From contig CP070682.1 in assembly GCA_020352595.1 (NCBI GenBank), forward strand, positions 1,905,892 to 1,911,766: a DNA stretch of 5,875 nt, in the 5' to 3' direction. Below, piece by piece: positions 1 through 5,839 of this stretch. The position numbers and the translations under genes are program-made. The stretch is from a bacterium (GTDB lineage: Bacteria; BMS3Abin14). Within the stretch, counting starts at the first letter, position 1; the number at the start of each line of letters is the position of its first letter. Below the pieces are notes generated by a model. The model searched no databases. It was not told where the DNA came from and worked only from the letters and a program-made list of their open reading frames with translations.

Positions 1-545
<545 letters not shown>

Positions 546-580
546 CGCGACCTCTCCTCCCGCGTTGAGTTCTTTCTTCA

Positions 581-608
581 ATTTTACTGTGTAAAAAGCC
601 CAGGACAA
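581..608 (-). promoter_or_regulatory. predicted sigma-70 promoter of katG
   Basis: On the minus strand a -35 TTGTCC (608-603) and a -10 TAAAAT (586-581) are separated by 16 bp. The start of transcription would fall near 574, about 30 nt before the leader-frame ATG and 65 nt before katG. The -10 overlaps the inverted repeat at 582-596, so a repressor bound there would block the promoter. katG therefore probably does not depend only on readthrough from perR. Confidence 0.55.
582..596. promoter_or_regulatory. candidate peroxide-regulator operator at katG promoter
   Basis: Inverted repeat TTTTAC-TGT-GTAAAA, with 6-bp perfect arms around 3 bp and a total of 15 bp, the size of a Fur/PerR box. It covers most of the predicted katG -10 hexamer. 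The AT-rich arms resemble the general form of PerR boxes but not the Bacillus consensus closely. Assignment to the adjacent PerR-like protein is inferred from position. Confidence 0.45.
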
Positions 609-625
609 GAAGCGGATAACGCATA

Positions 626-652
626 CTTAAAGAAAACCATTTTCCCTTTAAG
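626..652. repeat. 27-bp interrupted inverted repeat between perR and katG
   Basis: Arms CTTAAAG (626-632) and CTTTAAG (646-652) are perfect 7-bp complements around 13 bp. In the minus-strand transcript the stem could extend to about 11 pairs with two G-U pairs and a 5-nt loop. It lies downstream of the perR stop and upstream of the katG -35. It has no T-tract after it on the minus strand, so it is not a standard intrinsic terminator. It could be a processing or decay hairpin at the perR 3' end, or a second operator half. Confidence 0.4.
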
Positions 653-668
653 CGTAAAAATTTTTCGC
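652..668. repeat. A5T5-centred inverted repeat just after perR
   Basis: GCG(T)AAAAA followed by TTTTTCGC, symmetric except for one extra T, starts 2 bp beyond the perR TAG. An A-tract junction like this can bend DNA. It adjoins the CTTAAAG repeat. Function unknown. Confidence 0.3.
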
Positions 669-669
669 C

Positions 670-1113
670 CTACCTTTTCTCTTTCTGGCACTGTGGGCAC
701 AGCCCGTAAAAATCCAGTCGGTGGTTGACCACTTTAAACCCCGTTTGTCGAGAGACCTGTGCCGTCAGGGCGCTCAAGCTCTCGAGATCGGGATCGACGA
801 TCCTTCTGCACCTTGTGCAGACGACGTGAGGATGGGGAAAAGGCTTGCTCCCGTCGTAGCGGTTGCTCCCCTGACTGAACTCCAGTTCGAGCACCTCTCC
901 GAGTTCCTTGAGCAGAGTGACCGTCTTGTACACCGTGGCAAGGCTGGTGGTGGGGAAATCCCTGACGACGACATCGTAGATCTTCTCGACGCTGGGGTGA
1001 CCTTCGCTGTCGGCCAGGATCCTCAGGATCGCAAGGCGCTGTGGCGTGATGCGCTGCCCTCGCTCCCTGAGCCTGGAAAGCATGTGTCCAAGACGCGTTT
1101 CGCTGTCTGGCAA
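670..1113 (-). CDS. perR: PerR-type Fur-family peroxide-sensing repressor
   Basis: A 147-residue metal-dependent DNA-binding regulator, full length for the Fur family. An N-terminal winged helix (about 1-85, with RITPQRLAIL at 21-30 and the recognition-helix region TTSLATVYKTVTLLKELG at 55-72) is followed by a dimerisation domain. All ligands known from Bacillus PerR have counterparts: His39, Asp87, His94, His96 and Asp107 for the regulatory metal, and Cys99/Cys102 plus Cys139/Cys142 for the structural zinc. Asp107 corresponds to PerR Asp104, where Fur usually has Glu; this supports peroxide sensing by iron-catalysed histidine oxidation rather than iron sensing. The adjacent katG on the same strand agrees. 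The start is TTG at 1113, chosen for the GAGGTG 7 nt upstream; the next in-frame ATG is residue 11. The gene has its own promoter with a palindrome over it, so autoregulation is likely. A general Fur cannot be excluded by sequence alone. Confidence 0.9.
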   Translation of the reverse strand: MPDSETRLGHMLSRLRERGQRITPQRLAILRILADSEGHPSVEKIYDVVVRDFPTTSLATVYKTVTLLKELGEVLELEFSQGSNRYDGSKPFPHPHVVCTRCRRIVDPDLESLSALTAQVSRQTGFKVVNHRLDFYGLCPQCQKEKR

Positions 1114-1120
1114 CGCCGTT

Positions 1121-1127
1121 CACCTCT
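1121..1127 (-). promoter_or_regulatory. perR Shine-Dalgarno site (supports TTG start)
   Basis: AGAGGTG on the minus strand ends 7 nt before TTG at 1113. No ATG or GTG is in frame at a suitable distance (the GTG within this site is out of frame), so TTG is the best start. A TTG start would keep repressor synthesis low. Confidence 0.65.
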
Positions 1128-1144
1128 GTCCAGAAGAAAAAGGT

Positions 1145-1173
1145 TATTACAGGAGAACTGTTCTCCAAGAATA
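1145..1173. promoter_or_regulatory. 29-bp symmetric operator at the perR promoter
   Basis: A perfect 15-bp palindrome of 7-1-7 form, GGAGAAC-T-GTTCTCC (1152-1166), is flanked symmetrically by TATT (1145-1148) and AATA (1170-1173), all centred on T1159. The 7-1-7 layout is that of Fur/PerR boxes, but the arms are not the AT-rich consensus of Bacillus PerR or Fur. It spans the predicted perR -10 and start of transcription, so a bound repressor would shut off perR. Autoregulation is inferred from this position. Confidence 0.65.
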
Positions 1174-1195
1174 GCCCGCCAAAAATGCAAGTCAA
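1168..1195 (-). promoter_or_regulatory. predicted sigma-70 promoter of perR
   Basis: Minus-strand -35 TTGACT (1195-1190) and -10 TATTCT (1173-1168) with a 16-bp spacer. Transcription would start near 1161, about 48 nt before the TTG start codon. The -10 is inside the right flank of the symmetric operator. Confidence 0.65.
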
Positions 1196-1231
1196 GGGAA
1201 ATCGAGGGCGGCGGACGGGCAGGTCACAACT

Positions 1232-1245
1232 GTGCACCGGTGCAC
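1232..1245. repeat. 14-bp perfect palindrome
   Basis: GTGCACCGGTGCAC is fully self-complementary and also reads as GTGCAC repeated around CG. It is about 40 bp upstream of the perR -35. It could bind a dimeric regulator; no specific protein is implied. Confidence 0.45.
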
Positions 1246-1280
1246 TTCCTGGATCCTTCCCCTTTCTCAATTTCCCCCTG

Positions 1281-1304
1281 GTTATCTTCCTGACTGAAGA
1301 CAAC
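1281..1304. repeat. 24-bp inverted repeat, 9-bp arms with one mismatch
   Basis: Arms GTTATCTTC (1281-1289) and GAAGACAAC (1296-1304) pair at 8 of 9 positions around a 6-nt loop. No T-tract follows on either strand, so a terminator is unlikely. It could be an operator in the divergent region. Confidence 0.35.
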
Positions 1305-1408
1305 AGCAAGGCCATGCCCCACCTCGCCGCCTGTCCGGGGCTGTGGTTCCCAGGGTGAGAAAGGGGGACGCGACCCCACGGTTTGCGGTTTGCCGGGAGC
1401 GGCAGGAA

Positions 1409-1437
1409 TTGTGCTATTGACCTGACCCTGATATATG
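1409..1437 (+). promoter_or_regulatory. possible promoter for the outer-membrane protein gene
   Basis: A TTGTGC -35 (1409-1414) and TATATG -10 (1432-1437) are 17 bp apart. Both are imperfect matches. Transcription would start near 1444, giving a leader of about 60 nt. The -10 overlaps the 11-bp tandem repeat at 1423-1446. Confidence 0.35.
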
Positions 1438-1446
1438 ACCCTGATA
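1423..1446 (+). repeat. 11-bp tandem repeat TGACCCTGATA, period 13
   Basis: Exact copies of TGACCCTGATA at 1423-1433 and 1436-1446 are separated by 2 bp. A further TGACC lies directly upstream at 1418-1422. The spacing of just over one helical turn and the overlap with a possible promoter suggest a regulator site, though replication slippage could also make it. Confidence 0.5.
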
Positions 1447-1506
1447 CGGGTACCGTGAAATTCCCGGCCTGACCCCCAACACTCGACACAAAGGCCCCTG
1501 AGACCC

Positions 1507-2427
1507 ATGAAAACGAGAGGATTTCTTCTGCCCATACTGGCGTTGCTGGCTGCCGCCGCCTGCGTCCCGGCCACGGGACGCGCCCAGGGCCTTGACGAAA
1601 AGGACCCGGGCATCGGTCTGAACCTGTCGGTGGCCGTCATTGAGCAGGCCGGTACAGATGTGGGCGACAGCGAGATGGACCTTTCCGGCTACCTTGTGCA
1701 GGTTGAAAAAAACCTGGTGCAAAACAGGAGACTGATCCTCGGATTCAGCGCTTCCTACGGCATGTGGAACTACACCTTTGCCGGGCCTCCGGCCGACACC
1801 TGGAACGGCCCCTGGGGCAAGGTCCGGAGCGTCGGCGGGGGTCTCGCCATCATTGCCCCGGGCAGCGGCAAATGGAGCTACTTCCTGGCGCCCGTCTTGG
1901 ACTGCTTCTGGGAGGAGGGCGCCGACGCGGCTGACGGCCTGGTGTCCGGTGCCGTTGCCGCGGCGGTCCACAGCTTCCGTCACGACCGCCGGCTGGGCCT
2001 TGGAGCCGGCGTGTTCAAGGGCCTGGAGGATACGATGGTCTTCCCTTTCATATCCGTGTCATGGCAGCTCAATGAGGACCTCGCCCTCCAGAACCCCCTC
2101 AGCGCAGGCCCCGCGGGGCCTGCGGGCCTGGAACTGGTCTACGACCCCTCCGGAACGTGGCAGATCGGGGGCGGCTGGGCTTACACCTCCTTCCGCTTCA
2201 GGCTCGACGACGAGGGTGTCGGGCCGGACGGCGTCGGCGAGATCTCCGGCATCAACGTCTGGGTGAGAGCCTCCTGGCAGGTCGACCCGAAAGTCAAGCT
2301 GGGGGCCTACGCCGGGGCGTCGCTGGCCGGCGATGCCGTGATCGAGGACAGCAACGGCCGGGAACTGGAGTCCGAACACGTCGGTCCCACGCCTCTGGCC
2401 GCGGTGACCATGGAGTGGAAGTTCTGA
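1507..2427 (+). CDS. predicted outer-membrane beta-barrel protein
   Basis: A 306-residue protein with a clear Sec signal peptide: basic MKTR, hydrophobic core at about 6-19, and a probable signal peptidase I site after ATGRAQ (residue 27). The mature part has alternating aromatic/polar and glycine segments typical of outer-membrane beta strands, such as SASYGMWNY, WQIGGGWAYTSFRFRL and GINVWVRASWQV, and ends in MEWKF with the C-terminal Phe that the barrel assembly machinery recognises. Overall it resembles the DUF6268-like outer-membrane proteins, a resemblance recalled from family style and not searched. Substrate and role are unknown. Upstream ribosome-site match is weak (AAGG at 12 nt, GAG at 4 nt); ATG 1507 is kept because the signal peptide begins there. 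Transcribed divergently from perR. A GC-rich perfect 22-bp palindrome encodes a Gly/Ala/Pro-rich stretch (SAGPAGPAG), perhaps a loop, near residue 200. Confidence 0.8.
   Translation: MKTRGFLLPILALLAAAACVPATGRAQGLDEKDPGIGLNLSVAVIEQAGTDVGDSEMDLSGYLVQVEKNLVQNRRLILGFSASYGMWNYTFAGPPADTWNGPWGKVRSVGGGLAIIAPGSGKWSYFLAPVLDCFWEEGADAADGLVSGAVAAAVHSFRHDRRLGLGAGVFKGLEDTMVFPFISVSWQLNEDLALQNPLSAGPAGPAGLELVYDPSGTWQIGGGWAYTSFRFRLDDEGVGPDGVGEISGINVWVRASWQVDPKVKLGAYAGASLAGDAVIEDSNGRELESEHVGPTPLAAVTMEWKF
2103..2124. repeat. perfect 22-bp GC-rich palindrome inside the barrel gene
   Basis: The arm CGCAGGCCCCG is followed directly by its exact complement, giving 11-bp arms with no spacer. It encodes part of SAGPAGPAG in the outer-membrane protein. 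In RNA the stem would be very stable and might pause ribosomes or polymerase; on DNA it could extrude a cruciform. It may only reflect GC-rich codon choice in an Ala/Gly/Pro stretch. Confidence 0.6.
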
Positions 2428-2473
2428 AGCGGCTTTAGGAGGAGAGCCTCCGGCCCGGACGCCGCCTTCACAC

Positions 2474-2512
2474 CAGGGTCCCTGAAGGGGGTACCCCTCC
2501 TCCCTGTTTTCT
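2474..2512 (+). terminator. possible weak terminator after the barrel gene
   Basis: Outer arms CAGGG (2474-2478) and CCCTG (2502-2506) flank an inner hairpin AGGGG-GTA-CCCCT (2486-2498) and are followed at once by TTTTCT. The structure has an asymmetric internal loop and a short T-run, so termination may be partial. It lies 47 bp past the stop codon. Confidence 0.3.
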
Positions 2513-2520
2513 GGCACCCT

Positions 2521-2549
2521 GACAGGCAGTGTCCCTGTCTAAAGGACAC
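2521..2549 (+). repeat. two overlapping, mutually exclusive hairpins
   Basis: GACAGG (2521-2526) can pair with CCTGTC (2534-2539), and GTGTCC (2529-2534) with GGACAC (2544-2549). Both use base 2534 and each sits in the other's loop, so they cannot both form fully. They are about 100 nt upstream of the 692-residue gene. A switch-like role is possible but unproven. Confidence 0.3.
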
Positions 2550-2646
2550 GCCTGATACCTGGCCTGCCGGGCCGGACCTGCTTCCGCCATCCGTCTCGAT
2601 CAAGGCCGCCTGCGGGGGATGGGGGACACACCGCCGGGGGATACGG

Positions 2647-4725
2647 ATGAACACGGGGTTCTGGAAGATAGTCAGCCACCTCATCGTCAACGCCGCCTTT
2701 CCGGAAAGGATCGAGAGCCAGTTCAGGCCCGGGGGCAGATCTCTCCTGGAGGTGGCCCGCAACGTCAACGCCGCCTTCCTCCTCGGCCCCGCCGGCCTGC
2801 CCTCCTCCCACCGGGCCCTGGAGTACCTCGTCGGCACGAGGGGGGACCGGAACTGGGGTCCTGCCGCCCGCGCCTGCCTGGAGGCGCTGGAGGCCATGGA
2901 CCGGGAGGTGGAGGAGGCCACCGCCGGCGACGCCTGGATGCGCAAGGCCGTGGAGGACCTTGCCGGGCACCTTGCTTCCGGACCCGGCACCGGGGAGGTT
3001 CAGACCCTCGAGCGGTTCCACCGCCTGTTCTTCCCCGAGGGGGTCGGGCTTCGCGACGACTCCGGGAGCGCCCGGGAAAGGGCGGTGCGGCAGCTGAGGG
3101 AAAAACGGCTCGTGTCGGTCTCCCGCCTCAACCCGAAACCCGTCGCGAGCCCCCACCGCGAGGTGCTGTTCACCTCCAACGTCCTCCTCACCCTGCCGCT
3201 GAAGGGCGGCGAGGAGGGACCCTCGGCCCCCCCGTCCCTCAAGGGGAAGATCCTGTCCATGGTGAGGGACGCCCAGAAACACTGGTACGACCATCCCATC
3301 CCCCTGGGCATCGAACGGGAGAGGAACGAGGCCGTCTACGGGCTGCGGGGGCTCAACGAGGCGGTGCGGTTCGAATCGGAAAGGGGCAACGCCCCCGCGG
3401 GGTCGAGGGTCCGGGTGGTCCTCTCCGTCTCCACCACACATGACAGGCTCCGGGGTGTCGCGCGCGATTACCTGGCCGGCGAGTTGGCCGGAGACGGGAG
3501 CCTCGACTGCCTGGAGGTCTACGCGGTCACGGAAGAGGACACCGTCCGGCTCCTGGAGGCGGTCTTCCGGCCTGCCGCTGCCCGCTGGTTCCCGGGACGG
3601 GACTTCGGGGCCCTGTCGGAGGTGCTGGGCGTCGACGGGGAGTACGGGCGACATTACTCTTTTCTCAAGGCCGTGGCCGCCCTGTGGCAGGTCCTGGTGG
3701 ATCCCGGCGTCCGGGCGACCTTCAAGTTCGACCTGGACCAGGTCTTCGACCAGGAAAAACTGGTCGGGGAGACGGGGCGATCGGCCTTCGAGCACCTCCA
3801 GGACCCCCTGTGGGGAGCCGAGGGCACCGATTCCGACGGGCGGCCGGTGGAGCTGGGGATGCTGGCCGGAGCCCTCGTCAACCAGGGGGACATCCAAAGG
3901 GGCCTCTTCACCCCCGACGTTGCCTGGCCTGAAGCGGTTGAACCCGTCCCCGAGCAGTGGGTCTTCGACAGCGTCCTGCCCCAGGCCCTCTCCACCGAAG
4001 CCGAGATGATGGCCCGGTACACCGGCCATGTCCCCGACGGCCGGAAGACCTGCCTCCAGAGGGTCCACGTGACCGGAGGCACCACCGGGATCCTGGTGGA
4101 CGCCCTGAGGAGGCACCGCCCCTTCACACCCACCTGGATCGGCCGGGCCGAGGACCAGTCCTACCTCATGTCGGTCCTCTTCCCGGACACGGGAAGATGC
4201 CTGCGCTATTTCCACGCCAGCGGACTGTTCATGCGCCACGACAAGGAGGGTTTCGCCCGGGAGGCGATGGAGGCGGCCAGGGTCGGCAAGGCGGTGGGGG
4301 ACATGGTGCGGATCCTGGCCTTCACCTCCTACGCCAGGGCCCTTCCCTGGGACCTGCCCCTGGTGAAATCCGTTCTCGACCCCTTCACCGGCTGTTTCAT
4401 CACGCGGCTGCCGGTGACGGCGGCGTGGCTGCGCCTCGCCCTCAAGGCGGGCCACCTCTTCGGCAGGGGAACGCAGGAGGCCGATGCCGAGGCCATGGAA
4501 CTGGTCCGGACCGGACCGCGCCGGCTGAAGGCGGCCGGGGAGGAACTGCTGGATCCCCAGCGGCTCGGGGCGAGGCTCCGGAGGGAACGGGAGGGCTGGG
4601 ACCTGTTCTACGACATCCTGGATGAACTGGAGACGGGGATGGCCTCCGGGGAGCCCGCGGCGCTGGAACTGGCAGAAAGGACGCGCCGCCTTTCCAGGGC
4701 GTGGAAGATACCTGTGCAGGGGTGA
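2647..4725 (+). CDS. uncharacterised 692-residue protein with GT-A glycosyltransferase-like motifs
   Basis: I do not recognise this protein by name. The central part has the motif order of a GT-A nucleotide-sugar glycosyltransferase: a beta strand RVRVVLSVSTTH (about 254-265), a second strand CLEVYAVTEED, GRHYSFLKAVAAL leading into FKFDLDQVF with a DxD at Asp362-Asp364 (metal and nucleotide-sugar binding), a TGGTTGI loop at 476-482, GRAEDQSYL with Glu502-Asp503 in the place of the catalytic-base ED motif, and RYFHASG with His523, where GT-A enzymes often have a metal-binding His. About 250 N-terminal and 150 C-terminal residues are mostly helical and charged with no motif known to me. No signal peptide or obvious membrane segment, so probably cytoplasmic. 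Start ATG 2647 follows a GGGGG run at 6 nt. The EamA-type transporter gene begins 58 bp downstream and may be co-transcribed. Sugar donor and acceptor cannot be told; the glycosyltransferase call is an inference. Confidence 0.6.
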   Translation: MNTGFWKIVSHLIVNAAFPERIESQFRPGGRSLLEVARNVNAAFLLGPAGLPSSHRALEYLVGTRGDRNWGPAARACLEALEAMDREVEEATAGDAWMRKAVEDLAGHLASGPGTGEVQTLERFHRLFFPEGVGLRDDSGSARERAVRQLREKRLVSVSRLNPKPVASPHREVLFTSNVLLTLPLKGGEEGPSAPPSLKGKILSMVRDAQKHWYDHPIPLGIERERNEAVYGLRGLNEAVRFESERGNAPAGSRVRVVLSVSTTHDRLRGVARDYLAGELAGDGSLDCLEVYAVTEEDTVRLLEAVFRPAAARWFPGRDFGALSEVLGVDGEYGRHYSFLKAVAALWQVLVDPGVRATFKFDLDQVFDQEKLVGETGRSAFEHLQDPLWGAEGTDSDGRPVELGMLAGALVNQGDIQRGLFTPDVAWPEAVEPVPEQWVFDSVLPQALSTEAEMMARYTGHVPDGRKTCLQRVHVTGGTTGILVDALRRHRPFTPTWIGRAEDQSYLMSVLFPDTGRCLRYFHASGLFMRHDKEGFAREAMEAARVGKAVGDMVRILAFTSYARALPWDLPLVKSVLDPFTGCFITRLPVTAAWLRLALKAGHLFGRGTQEADAEAMELVRTGPRRLKAAGEELLDPQRLGARLRREREGWDLFYDILDELETGMASGEPAALELAERTRRLSRAWKIPVQG

Positions 4726-4783
4726 GATGGAGCATCGCTGACCCCGGGAGTTCTGATGGAGCCTGCCATGGAGACCCGCAAGC

Positions 4784-5626
4784 GTGCGCCTTGAGGTGGC
4801 GGCGGCAGTCCTGCTGGCGGCCGTGCTGCACGCCGGGTGGAACGCCCTCATCAAGGTGCGGGGCGACCGCCTGGTCGTCATGGGGGTCCTCACCCTTTTC
4901 GGGAGCGTCCTCTCCCTCGCCCTCGCGCCCTTCGTGGAGTTTCCCGCCCCGGCTGCCCGACCCCTGCTGGCACTGACCATCGGGCTGCACACAGCCTATC
5001 ACCTGTCCCTGGCCACGGCCTACGACCACGGGGACCTGGGACAGGTGTATCCCATCGCGAGGGGCTCGGCCCCGCTGCTGGTGGCGGCGGGTGCGCTGGC
5101 TGTGGCCGGGGAGCGCCTGGGGCTCCTGGCCGCCATGGGCGTCCTGTGCCTGGCCTCCGGCGTCATGGTCCTCGCCCTGGAGCACGGCAGCGGAATGCGG
5201 AGAAACCCCAGGGCGGTGACCTACGCCCTCGTCACCGGTGCCCTCATCGCCTCCTACACCGTGGTGGACGGGCTGGGGGTGCGGCGGGCGGGTTCGGTCC
5301 TCGGCTTCGCCGTGTGGCTGACCATCGGTGACGGCCTGTTGACGTTTCTCGTCATCTCCCTGTGGAAGGGGCGTCAGATCGTCACCGTGGCCAAGCGAAG
5401 CTTCCCCGTCGCGCTGGCGGGCAGCGCCATGCAGCTTGCCGCGTACTGGATCGTCCTGTGGGCGCTGTCGGCCGCCCCCATGGCCTCGGTCTCGGCCCTC
5501 CGGGAGACCAGCGTGCTGTTCGCCGCCCTGATGTCGACCTTCCTGCTGCGCGAGGGGTTCGGCGCGTGGCGCTTCGTGTCGGCGGTCCTGGTGACCCTGG
5601 GGCTCGTGGCCACGAGGATGGGCTAG
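4784..5626 (+). CDS. DMT superfamily (EamA-type) inner-membrane transporter
   Basis: A 280-residue very hydrophobic protein, the usual length of ten-helix EamA permeases, which arise from duplication of a five-helix unit. Signs include the first helix with HAGWNALIK (His16-Lys24), a conserved QVYPIARGSAPLL around residues 87-99 at the end of the first repeat, the start of the second repeat near residue 144 (TYALVTGALIASYTVVDG), and a final helix SAVLVTLGLVATRMG. Family members export or import amino acids, nucleotides, sugars or other small metabolites; the substrate is not predictable here. The N-terminal HAGWNALIK style recalls the subgroup sometimes linked to phosphonate genes, but no such genes are present. 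The start is GTG 4784 with GGAG 10 nt upstream; nearby ATGs at 4756 and 4768 are out of frame and run to a TGA at 4792-4794. It follows the 692-residue gene by 58 bp with no visible terminator between. Confidence 0.88.
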   Translation: MRLEVAAAVLLAAVLHAGWNALIKVRGDRLVVMGVLTLFGSVLSLALAPFVEFPAPAARPLLALTIGLHTAYHLSLATAYDHGDLGQVYPIARGSAPLLVAAGALAVAGERLGLLAAMGVLCLASGVMVLALEHGSGMRRNPRAVTYALVTGALIASYTVVDGLGVRRAGSVLGFAVWLTIGDGLLTFLVISLWKGRQIVTVAKRSFPVALAGSAMQLAAYWIVLWALSAAPMASVSALRETSVLFAALMSTFLLREGFGAWRFVSAVLVTLGLVATRMG

Positions 5627-5763
5627 AAACACGGGATGGGAGCGCCCGCCGGGCAGATTCCCGGGGCACGGAACTGATCGGGGGGACAGGGACATCCGGC
5701 ACATCCACAAGTTCGGACCGCGCAGCCGGGAGGGACCACCCGGAGCGCGTCGAACGGGTCATC

Positions 5764-5793
5764 TTCAGGACCGTTGCCTGTTTCGTGTATTAT
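5764..5793 (+). promoter_or_regulatory. possible promoter for the right-edge gene
   Basis: TTCAGG (5764-5769) and TATTAT (5788-5793) are 18 bp apart in a locally AT-rich patch after about 130 bp of GC-rich noncoding DNA. A start near 5800 would give a 40-nt leader. The rest of the 213-bp gap after the transporter shows only a short GCCCG-C-CGGGC palindrome (5643-5653) without a T-tract, and no gene. Confidence 0.35.
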
Positions 5794-5829
5794 TAAGGTT
5801 ATGATCAACTGGCCGGAGTGTTTCGACCT

Positions 5830-5834
5830 GGAGG
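5830..5834 (+). promoter_or_regulatory. Shine-Dalgarno site of the right-edge gene
   Basis: GGAGG, continuing as GGAGGTG, ends 5 nt before the ATG at 5840. It is the main evidence that a gene starts here. Confidence 0.65.
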
Positions 5835-5839
5835 TGTAT

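Larger units (their letters stand above)
1196..1408. other. intergenic region with no recognised gene
   Basis: Together with the flanking promoters this forms the gap of about 390 bp between the divergent perR and the outer-membrane protein gene. Open frames crossing it lack a convincing ribosome site, a plausible protein composition or family motifs. It holds two inverted repeats (1232-1245 and 1281-1304), listed separately, and otherwise nothing I can interpret. Confidence 0.6.

Noticed and set aside
626..652. Intrinsic terminator of perR
   Set aside because: The hairpin is AT-rich with G-U pairs and is not followed by a T-tract on the minus strand.
734..1489. Minus-strand open frame crossing perR and the divergent region
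   Set aside because: It runs through perR in another frame and through both promoters; it has no ribosome site or family signature, while the perR frame carries all metal ligands.
1547..1563. Lipoprotein signal (AAAC at Cys19) in the barrel protein
   Set aside because: The residue at -3 is Ala rather than Leu/Val/Ile, and a better signal peptidase I site follows at residue 27. Barrel strands and C-terminal Phe fit an integral outer-membrane protein.
2512..2528. Sigma-54 promoter-like TGGCAC...GGCA
   Set aside because: The -24 half is perfect, but the -12 GC is one base too far and the TTGC part is absent; sigma-54 spacing is strict.
2539..4992. Very long minus-strand open frame (over 800 codons) opposite the GT-A-like gene
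   Set aside because: Its translation is low-complexity Gly/Pro/Arg/His-rich without family motifs, as expected for the antisense of a GC-rich gene. The plus-strand frame has protein-like composition and recognisable motifs.
4442..5710. Long minus-strand open frame opposite the transporter
   Set aside because: Composition is Gly/His/Gln/Arg/Pro-rich antisense noise; the plus strand encodes a clear ten-helix permease.
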